64,000 bases of DNA from Anthoceros angustus (GCA_010909165.1 VJWM01000011.1:620001-684000); one strand, 5' to 3'; numbered from the stretch's first letter, positions 10,390 through 23,452 are shown. A program made the numbers and translations. The notes: a model not told the origin generated them from the letters alone.

Positions 10390-11280
10390 ACTTCATTGTG
10401 CTGCAGTTCTCTAGTTTGTGTACGAAGCTGCTTTTCTAATTCCAAATCTGGTGTGCCCACACATGCACATGCCTGCAGGAGGCAAACGAATGTCACAGGA
10501 TTGGGTGCAGCTAAGGCTTCTTCTTGCGTAACACTAAAAAGCTCGAGGGTCTTCTTCCCCAGACCCGGCTTAGACTATCCGGCTATCGTGGCACTCCAGG
10601 TTACCACATCTTTCCGAGGAAGTGCATGAAGAACACCCAGCATCCTCTAGGCCCCCGCACTTGGCATACATGTCTACCAAACTGCTAGCTACAAACACAT
10701 CAGTTTGAAGCCCTTGTTCTCTAATTTGTTTATGGAGCAGCTTCCCTTGCTCCACAGCCGTATTGCCAGCACTTTGCACATTGCAGGAGGAACACAAATG
10801 TCACAGAATCGGCTTGAACCATGCATTCCTCTTGCATAACTTGATAAAGACTAAGGGCTTCATGCCCTATACCCCGATGGGAGTATCCTCCTATCATGGC
10901 ATTCTAAGGGCACCTTATAAAGACTAAGGGCTGCATGCCCTACACCCCGATGGGGGTATCCTCCTATCATGGCATTCCATGCCACCACATCCTTTTAACC
11001 AAGTTTAGCAAAGATGCTCCGATCATGCGCAGCCTCTATGTTCCCAAATCTTGTATACACGTTCACGAGGCTCTCACCTACAACTAAGCCTCAAGTCCTT
11101 GTTGTCTACTCTGGGCATGAAGGTTTGATCCACCGTGGGAAGTTTGGTCGGCGTAAAAAAGGAGAAAGCTGACCACTGATACCTGTGTGAAGAACTCCTC
11201 AAAAAGCTGAAGAGGAGAATTGCGGAGCAAGCTGAAGTCCATGGCACCACATCACACTCGACGTTGTCAACCACCGGTTG
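10390..11280 (-). pseudogene. Pentatricopeptide repeat (PPR) protein pseudogene, PLS type
   Basis: Minus-strand frames, with shifts and stops, give successive PPR motifs: GESLVNVYTRFGNIEAAHD, WNAMIGGYPHRGVGHAALSLY, GKLLHKQIREQGLQTDVFVA, SSLVDMYAKCGGLEDA, PRKDVVTWSATIAG and VTFVCLLQACACVG. These are the P, L and S variants of plant organelle RNA-processing PPR proteins. Stops, frameshifts and an internal duplication of about 70 bp (10844-10911 versus 10916-10980) rule out a working gene. No mitochondrial or plastid targeting start or E/DYW tail was found. The functional parent would bind organelle RNA; this copy is inert. Confidence 0.75.
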
Positions 11281-12252
11281 CGGATGTTCTAAATTACGTA
11301 TGGTGAACTAAGATCCAACATTCAAGGAGCGTTTCCGTATCCTTGAATGTAGGTTGGACACGCGAGACTGTGGTGTTAAATCTGTGCACTTCCTTGATCT
11401 TTTAGTACCTTCCGTGCTTGTGGTACTATATACCATTATCGCAGAACAGAGGCCAACCGGAAGGCATGACGCATTGGCGACCTTAGGAAGGAAACTGGGA
11501 GGCTTGTTTTGGGATGTACATTTAGGCAGGTAATAGGATTCGGAAACAGATTAACAAGCCTGGCCCTTCACTGAAAACGTTGAGGGCCAAGACAAGCACT
11601 CGAGACTAGCCCGAGTACAATATTCTACAAACACGCACATCAAAAAGTTAACAAACCAGTTTAGCACTCTCAACTTGATCTTGTTACCCGTATGAAGCAC
11701 AGGTTTCCGTTAGAAATGCAACCACACACCTATGTTTCTCCGCATCACTCTGAGCTCCATCACGAAGCTCCTTCCAGTCCTCTTTGCATGACTTGCGTTC
11801 CGGACTGCTTCCTCATCTTGGTCAAGGCAGATTGCTCATCCTTCAAGATCATCTGCCAACCTGCTTCTGGGGAATACCATCCCAAAGCAATATCACATTT
11901 GGATTTGCAGGCTGCTGGACACCATTCCACAAAACTCCATGGTGGTCCCTACACTAAAATATATGAAAGTGTCAAGACAGCCCAAACGATCCTCAGAAAC
12001 TGTACATTTGATGACCTTAAGCCCAGACGATGTACCACATATCCAACTGATTGATCCCCTTTTCTTTCCAAGGTGGTTTCAGTACAGCTTGGTCACCTTG
12101 GTGTGGCCTGCGCTCCTTTGCTGCGCAGGCCACCTTGTGTGCCATAAAACTCCGGAGCTTGACTGGTGGACGACTAGAGGCCCATGGTGTCGAGCATAAG
12201 TATCCATCCTTTCAGGATACTCGGTCAGGCCCAGCAATGTCAGCTGTGGAGA
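11281..12252. other. Intergenic region, no feature recognised
   Basis: Contains only short ORFs (up to 120 codons) without motifs. It lies downstream of the minus-strand signal peptidase gene and probably includes its 3' UTR. Confidence 0.35.
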
Positions 12253-14061
12253 TTAGGGGCTTTGAACTTTGAACTGCAGGTACTGTGTTTCGTCCAAAAC
12301 TGTGCTTCCCAGCCTTGTTGGTGGCCAGTACCTGACCACAGACCTTCCTAGAATGTTCTTCACAGGAAGTGGACCCCTGCCAGAAAGTACCAGACTCAGC
12401 GCTCTTGTTGGTTGGCACACAAGAAAAACATCTCATGATCAGTGCAGAGAGAGCCCCACCAGACATGTGAGTCATAGCTGTTGTTGCGGTTGTCACCCAT
12501 CACAAACACATAGCCGCTAGGCACACTCTGCCACAAACCCGTAATTGTTAGCACTGCATTTAGCTAATTGGTCCTGGCTCGATGTAGAAAAGGGGGAAAG
12601 GCATCGTTGCCTAACCACTGGCCTCATGTTGTATGCTGGGGGCTCTGCAATGAAGTCCTCGGTTTTCACAACTCCGTTCACCACAAGCTTTCCACTGTTC
12701 ACCTGTCAATTAAACACCACTTAAATAATATTCTTCGAATCCAACCAGAAAGGCTTGTTGAGCTCTCCATATGATAGGGCGTACCTCCACCAAGTCCCCA
12801 GCTTTAGCAACAACTCTTTTGATGAAGACCTCACTCGCGTTGTACCCTCTTGACTGAACAAAAAAGATTTCCTCAGATGTCTAGAGCATAGCAAGCAGTC
12901 ATAGCCCAACTTAGCTACCAATATCAATTTCAACCTGTAAGACTTCAGGGGCCCTGAAAATGACAATATCATTGATACTAGGACTTCTGAAATAGTAGGA
13001 CACCTGAGGCACACAGAGTTGAGTCAGTCTCAGAACGAACTTAAGGCCAGATGCCAGTTAGTTGCATACAACAAGCTGGAATTGACATGTTGTCAACTAA
13101 AGCTCACCTTTTCAGCAATTATGCGGTCACCGACATCAAATGTAGGATACATCGAGAGGGAAGGAATGAAGCGAGGCTCAGCAATAAACCATCTGAAGCA
13201 GAGAGAAATTGCAAAGACTGCAAGTACTGTCTTTCCATCTTCTGCAGTGAAACTCATCCAGTCAGGCAACCAACTTATCTTCTCGCCACGTGATTTAGAG
13301 CCTACTCCTGCCACCTCTCCTCCCTGCTTCTGAGAGATGGTTACATTCTCTGTTACTCCACCACCACCACCATCACGACCACCACCGCCACCTTCATCCA
13401 CTCCCCTCCTGTCATCTCCAGAAAGAGCACTGCAAACCATAAAATGCCTTGACTGTCTGGAGTACCATGGAGCTTGGATGAACTCATGGCAAGGCAGCCA
13501 CTTGGTAAAGTTAGAAGCCAAGTAGCCTGGCATCTCAGCCACCTGAAACCTTAAGGGCCGAGTACCAAACCGTGAGATCCCAGAACAAACCGACCGAACT
13601 CTCCTTCCTTCAGAAGAAGTTTTATGACTTGGCAAGAAAGTCGAGTGTGAGAAATTCAATGAACCACTGCACAGGAAGCCCTTGCGTGAAGAATGTGCCC
13701 GCAGAGAGTCTTCTCCCACAGGAACTTCACAGGGACGGGGTAAACAGAGAGATTCTTCTGCAACTTTCTCTTTTGCAGATCTGCCAAATGTAATGAAACC
13801 TGCAATCCCGTGTAGCACTGGCCCTGTTCGACACTTGACAGGGAACTGGAACAGTCTTCTCCTGTCACTAACCAGCTTGAGAGCAATGTCTTCCCTGAAA
13901 GCACTCTCCCTGGAGTAGTCTCCAAGAGCAACACAATGTACAGCATTCTTCACACGCAGTAGCGCAAATGGGCTCATGATCACAAAAGTACCCATGTTTA
14001 CAAGTTTCTGAAACAACCTCCACAAGCAGTACAGTGTAGACAACAACGAGTCCACCGACAC
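12253..14061 (-). CDS. TPP: Plastid type I signal peptidase (thylakoidal processing peptidase)
   Basis: Six exons on the minus strand: 14061-13108, 13003-12935, 12853-12785, 12702-12616, 12527-12460 and 12376-12253. All junctions are GT-AG and phases agree. The product removes thylakoid-transfer or envelope targeting signals in plastids. An N-terminal extension of about 250 residues (probable transit peptide plus a Gly-rich linker, [12 protein letters not shown]) precedes the TM helix ([16 protein letters not shown]). The catalytic serine lies in [14 protein letters not shown] and the catalytic lysine in [13 protein letters not shown]. The SPase box '[27 protein letters not shown]' is split by the fifth intron inside the W codon. 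The start at 14061 is the first Met of the long exon; the true transit-peptide start is uncertain. Confidence 0.92.
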
Positions 14062-14739
14062 AAAGCCGCAGAATTTGACTACAACATCTTGACAGCAAGC
14101 GTGTAACCTCTGTAGGCAGCGAGGAATGGGCTTGTCGGAATCAACCAGACGGACGGGCCAGGAAGCAAGTGAGAAATGGAGAGTTCTAAGTATGCTGGGG
14201 TTGGGACGTCCAGGAACGCTTCACCAAAGGGGCAGCAACAAGGAAAGCCAGATCTGGCTGGTAATAAGCAAGACAAGGCAGAGCTCGCAGATATGGTTAG
14301 CAAAGACCAGGATGGCAACAAAGACAGAGACGAGACAAGAGTACTCGAGGTTATATGAGATTTGTGCGGTGCAAACTGCCCGCGTGCACCGCAAATCTTC
14401 AATGCTTGAGCACCGGGTTGAGTGACTAATTTGCCCAAGCTGAGCAGCGGCTTCGACAGCCCGGAAGCCCAGTTTAAAAAGTCGGGCTCCCAAGCTCCAC
14501 ACTTCCCCGCAAACGACTGCGGCCGGCTTGTTGCCAACACGACCAAGTTCTCAGGCCCGGACCCGTCGTCCGAACAGACAAACAGAAGACACGAGCGAAA
14601 TGAACACCAAACTCGAAAAAATTGGCGAACACGAAGGCAAACTGCGGACCGGCACGGAAAAGTTATTTTCCCCCTTCGCAAGGGCCCCTGTAATGAGAGT
14701 CCTTGTAAGCATCGGCAGAAGCCCGGGATCCTAGAAGTA

Positions 14740-15085
14740 CAGTCGGCCCCCCCCCCTAATTGGGAATTCTATAAATGGGATTCCTCTCTAAATGGGACCT
14801 AGCATCCTACTCCCTTTAGTTTACAATGTAACAAATGGAACTTTTCTTTAAATGGTAATTGGGATTTTTTGAAACATAGTTAATTTTATCTCCCTAAATA
14901 AAATTTCTATTTTTTTTACTAAAAAATATAAAAAAGGAAAAAGAATCGATTATTTCATAGCACAATAGACTTAAAGGTGTGATTGAAGACTCTTAAGCTA
15001 AGCATTTTCCTTTATGATAGGTAGAGGTTTTTTGATGTTGCTTAGAGAGAGTGCTAGCTTTCAAACAACTATATAGAGAAGTGAT
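14740..15085 (-). mobile_element. Small TIR element (MITE-like), copy 2, inverted and truncated
   Basis: It begins CAGTCGGCCCCCCCCCCTAATTGGG directly after TA, and matches copy 1 (4635-5171) in reverse complement through the AT-rich interior, including 'tcaatcacacc' and 'ctatcataaaggaaaa'. It stops near 15085, where copy 1 continues to its other end, so this copy lacks one terminus. No coding capacity. The two copies face each other across about 9.6 kb containing the receptor kinase, PPR pseudogene and signal peptidase. Confidence 0.65.
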
Positions 15086-15599
15086 AAGCGGGTGGACTAA
15101 ACTGGAGAGACTGATCCAGGTCCTGGTGATGGGCCCTAACGCGTGTTGGTGAGTGTAGGTGCGAAGGACTCGGGATCCCTGCTCTTCCAGGGCAGGAACT
15201 CGACGGCCGGCAGACCGAAGCGGACGCGATTAGCCGGATCCCCAAAAAGGCGTGTAGAGCCTGGACGGGACGACCTAGTAAACGCGACGCGGAGGCCTGC
15301 AGCCTACACACACCCAAACCGTGAACTTCAACTAGGCACCTTAGGTACGAGCAAGGGTTGCAGGAGAGACGGAGTGAGTGCGGTAAGTGAAGGGAGGAAG
15401 GGCTTTCGGACGAGAATGGGTCCTTAAACGTTCGTCCATACTGGGCCTGTACGGTGAAAAAGTAGTGTGACGTAACAGGAGTGTGGTCTTAATCGCAGTC
15501 CGTGTAAGGTGGCACATAGGGTCGGATACGGTGACCGTGGGTAAGTGATCGTGCCTCGACAACGGACGTGTATCGGGTAGAAAAACGTGGTAAGCGGAA

Positions 15600-15881
15600 A
15601 AATCATTCCCTTGGGAAAGGACCCCATATTACAACGACACGGGTCCGATGCACGCCCGGCTGGTCGTCAGCAAAAGTAGCGCCACACTCCCTATCGCGGT
15701 TGAGGGCACTGATCTTTTGGCTACGGAAGCCTCAGCGCTAACAGCTTTCCTTGGGAGTTGGGCCTTCTCTCCTCCCATCCTAGTCTCTCGCTTCGTCATT
15801 AGGGATTCTCGCATTTTGGAGTCCTTCATCGCGGGAGTGGAGGAAGGCGGTTTTCCCCTGCAGTGTCCTCCGTTTGGCTAG
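15600..15881 (+). mobile_element. Non-LTR retrotransposon 3' fragment
   Basis: The ORF from 15648 reads ATEASALTAFLGSWAF, then SRFVIRDSRILESFIAGVEEGGFPLQ. The same stretch recurs on the minus strand near 52.7 kb as LEDFVSGMEEGTFPLQVSLRLAR, within a LINE copy that still has reverse transcriptase motifs. This is therefore the post-RT region of the same family. It is preceded by a 40-bp motif (15603-15640) also found at three other places in the window. It is too short to be functional. Confidence 0.5.
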
Positions 15882-16390
15882 AGGTTTCCTAGCCATAGAG
15901 GCTAGGGATGCCTTACCCTCTTTTGCTTCACTTACCTAGTTGGATTCTGCGGGCTACAAGCGTCCCTCCTGGATAAGCAATATCGGCAGGTGTAAACGAT
16001 CTGGACTTGGAAACCCCTGTTGGGATGTGCCTGGAAGTGTTTTTTTTGTTTTTTTGGTCGAGTGTGGTGTGAAAATAAGTCAGGTTGACAGTAGGCAGAG
16101 GTATTTATAGAAGATCCTATGTCCTTGGCCTATGGTTTTTTTTCTTGTCTTGATTTTTAGGTTAGAAAATAAATGGGCCGGGAACTTGGTGTTCCTTGGC
16201 CCATGGACTTGGGATGTCCACCAAAAAGTCTATATATGTGAGGTAGGGGGGGTTGGAATAATTAGAGTGTGATAGGTCTATAAGTTTGGGGTCGACCGGA
16301 GTAGGCGAATGAGTGTGGGGTTGTGGATTGGGATGTGGAAGCGGTCGTGAGGTCGAGCAGGAGTAGGGAACACAGGAAACTTAACCCTAG
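15882..16390 (+). other. Spacer, no gene recognised
   Basis: T-rich plus-strand sequence with no supported ORF, leading into the purine-biased block. An old transposable element margin is likely but not demonstrable. Confidence 0.3.
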
Positions 16391-17559
16391 GAAATAGCGT
16401 TCATCCGTTGTGGGCGGAGGAGGAAGGCGGAGGAGCCCAAGGAGGAGGCGGGCGGAGGAGGAGGCGCGAGGCCGGGGTGAAGGCGGCGGGAGTCGGTGGC
16501 GGCAGGCGATTCGGAGGAGGCGCGGGCGCAGCACGAAGGAAGGAGCTCGAACCCCACGGTGACATCGCGCGAGGAGGAGGAAGGCGCGACAGACGTGGCG
16601 CTCCTTGAGGAGGTAGGAACCACAGGCCCGACCCCCAGGGGTGCAGTGGCGTTGGTTTGTGAAGGGAGGCGCGAGGCCGGGGAGGCGTGAGAGGATGGCG
16701 CCCAAGGTCACCAGTGTGCTTGCCCAATGGCCGAACATGGATCATTGGAAAGTTCTCGACGGAGGAAGTGGTGAAGGAGTCAAGCTTGGTTTCATGGAAG
16801 AGCGGTGGAATTACATGAACTTGGGTGGTGCAGAGTGCGCGCCACGAAGGACAAACAAAGGGGGATTTAAAGCCGAGTTGGGACTGGGTGGTTAGGAGGG
16901 TGTATGGGCGCAGAAGGAGGAGGCGGGCGGTTTGGTGATGGAGCCGCCCAAAAAGAGCACGGAAGAAGCAGCTACCGTTAAAGCGGCGACACGAACCCAA
17001 CGGCGTTGACGAGGATTTGGCAACGGCGCAGCTTGATGGGTCCGCCAGTGGCTCCTATGTTTCGCAAAGACAAGAAGTGATTATTTGTCGACCACTTGCT
17101 TCCTTCATGAAGTGGTCAAGGGGCGAAAAATCGATTAGCGAATTCTCTTGACAAGTTGTGTGAAGAGGTTGAACTTGATTTCTCTACCCTCGGCCTCTCT
17201 AATCTCACCATTTCGGTCCATCTTTATGTTTCTAGCGCGGAGGTGGAAATTAGCCTCCCTCCACATGTGGAAGCCGGTTAGGGAGGTGAAATGGAAGGCG
17301 GAGGAGCCCAAGGAGGAAAAATCGGATGGATGGGGAGTCGGTGGCGGCAGGCGGTTCGGAGGAAGAAGGAAATTCCCAGCAAAGGAGGAAGGCCGGGGTG
17401 AAGGCGGAAAGGAGGAAGTGGTGAAGGGACGCGCTGCCACCGTCGAAAACGCGCAAGGCGTAAAATGAAAGCCAAGCGGATGGAGGTGGCGAGAGGAGGC
17501 GCGATCAGGGACAATTTTGCCGACTGATGCGATGATGAATCAACTCCGGAGGGTTTAGG

Positions 17560-20376
17560 GCGACCTCGAGCGGACCCCTCAAAGATGGGAAGAGATTTTC
17601 AAGGGGACTCCAGCAGCAGGTGGATGCAACCGAATTGGTGAGGTGCGCACTGCCGGGAGGAAAGTTCTCGACGGAGGGATGGCGTCTGGCGGGGCCGCCA
17701 CAACAAGTGGACTTGCGGGGAGGCGACCACGTCGATGATCCGGCCAAGGCATTTGTTGGATCAAGCGGCTTTAGCTCTCACCGCCTGGGCAGTGGGCGAC
17801 GGAGGAAGTGGTGAAGGCCGGGTTTGTGAAGGAGGCCAAGCGCAAGCAATCGGAGGAAGACAAGCGGAACCTAGAAATAAGGGCCAAGATTCAAGAAGAT
17901 TTGTGCGAGGCCGGGAGAAGTTGCAAGCCATGACGAGCCGGGAAGCACTCATGGCTCAAATTAAGGATGCCACAGGCGAACCGGGAGATGCGGGGAGTTG
18001 TTGCGAGCCGGAGGCGGCCTCGGTGGAAAAGGCCCATAAGCTAAGCGGAGGCGATATCATGAGGCGGGATGAGGCACGTGGCGAGCTAGAAAAGACAAAG
18101 GGAAGGGAGGCGGGAGTCGGTGGCAGGACCACCGGCAGTAGCGGAAGGAACTACGAGGAAGGAAGCGAGGTGGCGAAACCTCACCTACCAAGGTTCTTTG
18201 AGCAGACGGCGGTGGAGTCCACTACATGCAGTGAATTGAAGCCGCTCACGACATGCGCATCCAACCCGGAAGGCAGGCATGGGGAGCGGGCTGGCAGGGG
18301 CCTGTGGCGCCGCAAGGACATGGTGTGGGCTATGCACTTCCACAGGAGTTAAGAAATAAGTAGGGTTTGTTTTTAGGATTGAAGGATAAATAAAGGCGGA
18401 AAGGAGGAATAAATTGGGGTAGCGCTTGGACGAGGCTCGGAGTATACTCCGGACTACAGTGAACAACGGACCCGGTACCACTATGGCAAGCTCGGACTAC
18501 AGATAGCAGGATAAGTCAGGAACCCACTCCAGTCAAAGCAGGATAAATCGCCGAGTAACCTAGGAGGCGGGCGTGAGGGCAGACAGGCGGCGCCACGTGG
18601 GCGGCCACAGTGGAGGTCGGGCATGCATGGGCGGGCTTGTGACGGCCGTGGCGCCGCAAGGGACATGGTGTGGGCTATGCACACTTCACAGGAGTTAAAA
18701 TAAGTAGGGTTTACATTTTTAGGATTGAAGGATAAATAAAGGCGGAAAGGAGGAATAAATTGGGGTGGCGCTTGGACGAGGCTCGGAGTATACTCGGACT
18801 CTGGAGTGAACAACGGACCCGGTACCACTATGGCAAGCTCGGACTACGCAGATGTGAGATAAGTCCGGAACCCACTCCAGTCAAAAGCAGGATAAATGCG
18901 TAACCTAGGAGGCGGGCGTGAGGGAGGCAGGCGCGCCCGTGGGCGGCCACAGAGTGGAGGTCGGGCATGCATGGGCGGGCCGTAACCTTGCGAGGCCGTT
19001 ATAGCGGTATTCACGCCCAGCGGGCGCGGCGTAAGGCGAGTAAGCGGGCGTAGGGTCGAGTAAGCCATGCGGACCCTGGCGATTCTGGACAGCGCCTTCC
19101 CCGTTACTTCCTAGCGGCCAAGGAGGAGGTCATTTGCTGCGACCTCGAGCGGACCCCCCTCGGCATGGGAAGAGATTTTCAAGGGGACTCCAGCAGCAGG
19201 TGGATGCAAGAATTGGTGAGGTGCGCACCTTCTTGGGAGGAAAGTTCTCGACGGAGGGATGGCGTCTGGCGGGGCCGCCACAACAAGTGGACTTGCGGGG
19301 CGGACCCGTCGATGATCCGGGCCCAGGTTGTTGGATCAAGCGGCTTTAGCTCTCACGGCTCGATGTGCGGGCGGGAGGAAGTGGTGAAGGCCGGGTTTGT
19401 GAAGGAGGCCAAGCGCAAACAGCGGAGGAAGACAAAGCGGAACCTAGAAATAAGGGCCAAGATTCAAGAAGATTTGTGCGGGGCCGGGAGAAGTTGCAAG
19501 CCATGGAGCGGTGAGAAGCACTCATGGCTCAAATTAAGGATGCCGGGAGATGCGAGTTGTTGCGAGCCGGGGCGAGGCGGCCTCGGTGGAAAAGGCCCAT
19601 AAGCTAAGCGGAGGCGATATAGAGGCGGGATGAGGCACGTGGCGGGCAGAAAAGACAAAGGGAAGGGAGGCGGGAGTCGGTGGCAGGACCACCGGCAGTA
19701 GCGGAAGGAACTACGAGGAAGGAAGCGAGGTGGCGAAACCTCACCTACCAAGGTTCTTTGAGCAGACGACGGTCGTGGAGTCCACTACCGCGGTAGTTGA
19801 AGCCGCTACTGACATTGGCGCATCCAACCCGGAAGCAGGCATGGGCGGAGCGACAGGACGCGACGTGGCGCCTCGCAAGGACATGGTGTGGGCTATGCAC
19901 TTCCCTGGGGAGTTAAGAAATAAGTAGGGTTTCTGTTTTTTTTTAGGATTGAAGGATAAATAAAGGCGGAAAGGAGGAATAAATTGGGGTGGCGCTTGGA
20001 CGAGGCTCGGAGTATACTCGGACTGAGTGAACAACGGACCCGGTACCACTATGGCAAGCTCGGACTACAGATAGCAGGATAAGTCCGGAACCCACTCCAG
20101 TCAAAAGCAGGATAAATCGCCGAGTAACCTAGGAGGCGGGCGTGAGGGCAGACAGGCGGCGCCACGTGGGCGGCCACAGTGGAGGTCGGGCATGCAGTAG
20201 GCGGGCCGTAACCTTGCGAGGCCGTTATAGCGGTATTCACGCCCAGCGGGCGCGGCGTAAGGCGAGTAAGCGGGCGTAGGGTCGAGTAAGCCATGCGGAC
20301 CCACAGCGATTCTGGACAGCGCCTTCCCCGTTACTTCCTGGCGGCCAAGGAGGAGGTCATTTTGCTGCGACCTCGA
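17560..20376 (+). repeat. Tandem duplication, about 1.58 and 1.23 kb
   Basis: Both units start 'gcgacctcgagcggaccc' (17560 and 19139), and a third start at 20367 breaks off after a few bases. The units share the 'gggaagagattttcaagggg' segment, the KAGFVKEAKRKQ-like coding stretch and an AT-richer tail (aataagtagggttt). Within unit 1, about 350 bp (18310-18655) is itself repeated at 18660-19060. The copies differ by frequent short indels, which destroys any common reading frame. Confidence 0.8.
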
Positions 20377-22170
20377 CAATCCTCACGGTCCCTTGCGCTC
20401 CATAATCCGGCTCTCTGGCGCTATCTTTGGCGCCGATCGGCAAGCGGCGCACCGTCAAGGTTGGAGCGGCGCAGCGAAGGAGGAACATCGTGCCGGCGGA
20501 CTCGGCCGGCGGCTGACAACAAGAGGAGGAGAAGCAATGGCACCCAAAAGCCGGAGTCAGGAGCCATGGACCCTCGTGGGCGCAACATTGTGACCGGCGC
20601 TATCCGGACTTGACCTGGTGGAGGAGGCGGCGGGAGGAAGTCGGGAGTGGCATCGGGCGTGTTCCAAATGGTGCGGACCTTTGGCGTCACTCTAGTCGGG
20701 AGTTTGCGGAAGATCTTGGCGGCGATCAACAAGGAGGTCCGATCAAGAACCTCCGGGAGGACCAGGCGATGGACCTTGGAGGTCGAGGATGGCCTACAAC
20801 CGCGAAGGAGGAAGAAGGGGCGTGGTGCGAGGCCCCTTAAGGCGAAGGGAAGATAGGGCCGGCCAGTGGCGATCTTGAGGCACAGGCAGCGGACAACCAG
20901 CGGATGGTTGATATCCGTCTGGGCGGTCGAGTAAGCGGTAGCCGGATCATTATCCATTGGAACACGCTCACCAAGGTGGATCACCTTGGTGATAACTGAT
21001 AGTATTCACATGCGCTCCGGTGAAGAAGGCGGTGGGAAGGATTATCTTCGCGGTTCGATCGGGAAACCGCAAGCTAAGGCGAAGCCCTCGCCATCGGTGA
21101 CCCATACGATTCATGTATGGGGACATTTCGAGCTCTGAAGGAGGAGAGCTTGAGCAGGCGCTCGGAAGGCTGGAGGCCACCGAGTAGGCGTGCAAGGCGC
21201 GAGGTGGGGGTCGTCCTTGAGACCAAGCGGACTCGGGAGGAGGGGCACGGGAGGATTCGGACTCCATCGTCAGGCGAACCCCTCACCACCCGGGGAAGTT
21301 TGGGAGGAGATTCCCCTTCCCTCCTTTTGGTGCCCCTCGGGCGGTAGGAGGAGGCGTCTGGGAGGCGTTGGCGGCTCGGCCGGCGGGCGGACCAACAACC
21401 ACGTGCCGGGCCCCGCGAACTCAGCGGGGCCGAGGCGGAAGGCGGTGCCGCCTACCACCTCGGAAGGTGCGGTACCCTTACCACCTTGCAGGTGTAAAGG
21501 CGGTGGAGGCGAGAAAGGGCGTGGCCCAAGGCGGAGAGGTCAGCGGCCCACCAGGCAGTCTGTCCCAGCGGAAGGGGCAAAAGAGCTTGCTCCGGACCCC
21601 CTCACCTCCTCAGGGCCCAGGAGAAAGGGCACAAAGGAGTTAGAGGCCAAGAGGGCCAAGAGGGTGAGACTCGGACCTCACCACTCGGGACTGAGGTCTG
21701 ATTAGGTCAGGAGAACCCAGTCCGGACTTACTCGGGGCTGCGGTATGGAGGTCCTTGGCGGACCGAAATGCCGGCTCCACTACGGACTTTGTGGGGGCCT
21801 CACCGTGATGGCCGTGGAAGAAACACGGCGAGTCACAGCTCGTCATGGGCCGGAATGCTTTGGGGTCTCGTAGTGCAGTGGAAGACCCGAAGTGGAGGCC
21901 ACCGGAGGAGGATGGTGGAACTCCAAGAGCAAGTGAAGGCGGCCCGAGGGGCAAAGGAAAAGGCGGAGTCCCTCGCTCGGATCGAGGAAGGAAGCAGCGG
22001 GAGGCGAGCGAGGGCGGCGGAGGCGGCGGAGGCCGGGCCAAGGTTCTTGTCTGAGCAGTGAAACAAGCTCGAGGAGGCGGCGGAGGACCTTGCGGCGAAG
22101 AGCGGAGGCGGAAGAGGCCGGGCACAAGCGAGAGAGCTCGGGACTGGCGGAGGCCGGCTAGGCGGCGCCA

Positions 22171-23452
22171 AGTGGGAGCCAGTAAAGCGGCGAAGAGTGA
22201 GCCGCGGCAAGCGGCAGGATCACTCTGAGCGTGATCGGGCCGGTGGAGAGGAGGCGGCGGAGGCGGAGGCTAACTCGAAGGCCGAGCTAACGAGGCGGCG
22301 GAGGAGGAGATGGAGGCCGGCCTCGGGAGATAGGAGATCTCAGTGCAGTGCAGGAAGTAGAGGCGGCGGATGGATGGAGGCAGCAAGGACACCTGGAGCT
22401 ACAACTCCAAGATCGTCGGGGCGGCGGTGATTCTCAGCGAGAGAATCCACGACTTGAGCGAAATAGAGTGCCTCGGCTCCGTCGAAGGCGGAGGAAAATC
22501 GGCGACTATCGAGGTTGGGCGTTGCGAGCTCTGAAGGAGGCGGAGGAAGTCGGGAGTCGGACGGAGGTATCGACCTTTGGAGAGGAGGCGGCGGCTAAGG
22601 CGAGAATGAGCGGAGGCGCGAGCAGGCGAAAAAGGCTGCTGGTCCGGTGAGAAAGGCGGAAGGAGCAGCTGCGCTATGGCGGAGGCGGCGGCAATGGAGA
22701 GGAAGCAGCGGAGGCTGGGCGGTGGAACATGGCAGTGCGAGGGAGGTGACCGAGGCCGCCCTTGTAGCCTCGCGTGATCTGACCGGCTCCGGTATCCGTC
22801 AAATGGCGGGAGGTGGCCCAACAAGCGGCGCCAAGTGGGAGCCAGTAAAGCGGCGAAGAGTCGGGCCGCGGCAAGCGGCAGGATCACTCTGAGCGTGATC
22901 GGGCCGGTGGAGAGTCGGTAGCAGTGAGGCTAACTCGAAGGCCGCTATGAGCGAGCGGCTATGGGAGGAGGAGAGGCCGGCCTCGGGAGATAGGAGATCT
23001 CAGTGCAGTGCGAGGAAAAGGAGGCGGCGAGATGGAGGCAGCAAGGACAGCTGGGCTACAACTCCAAGATCGTCGGAGGCGGTGATTCTCAGCGAGAGAA
23101 TCCACGACCTCGAGCACGAAATAGAGTGCCTCGGCTCCGTCGAAGGCGGAGGAAAATCGGCGACTATCGAGGTTGGGCGTTGCGAGCTCTGAAGGAGGCT
23201 GGAGGAAGTCGGTCGGACGGAGTGTCACGCTGGAGAGGAGGCGGCTAAGGCGAGAATGAGCGGAGGCGGAGGCGAGAAAAAGGCTGCTGGTCCGGTGAGA
23301 AAGGCGGAAGGGAGCTGCGCTATGATGGTGGCGATGGAGAGAAGCAGCGGGAGGCGGCGGAGGAGGCGAGGAGGTGACGAGGCCCTTGTAGCCTCGCGTG
23401 TCTGACCGGCTCGGTATCAAATCTGGCGGAGAGGTGGCCCAACAAGCGGCGG
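22171..23452 (+). repeat. 663-bp tandem duplication in the purine-rich block
   Basis: Unit 1 runs 22171-22833 and unit 2 runs 22834 to about 23452. Both begin 'agtgggagccagtaaagcgg' and contain 'ctacaactccaagatcgtcgg' and 'aggaaaatcggcgactatcg'. Differences are mainly losses of 1-10 nt in GC-rich runs, so unit 2 is about 45 bp shorter. Encodes coiled-coil-like text in shifting frames. Confidence 0.8.
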
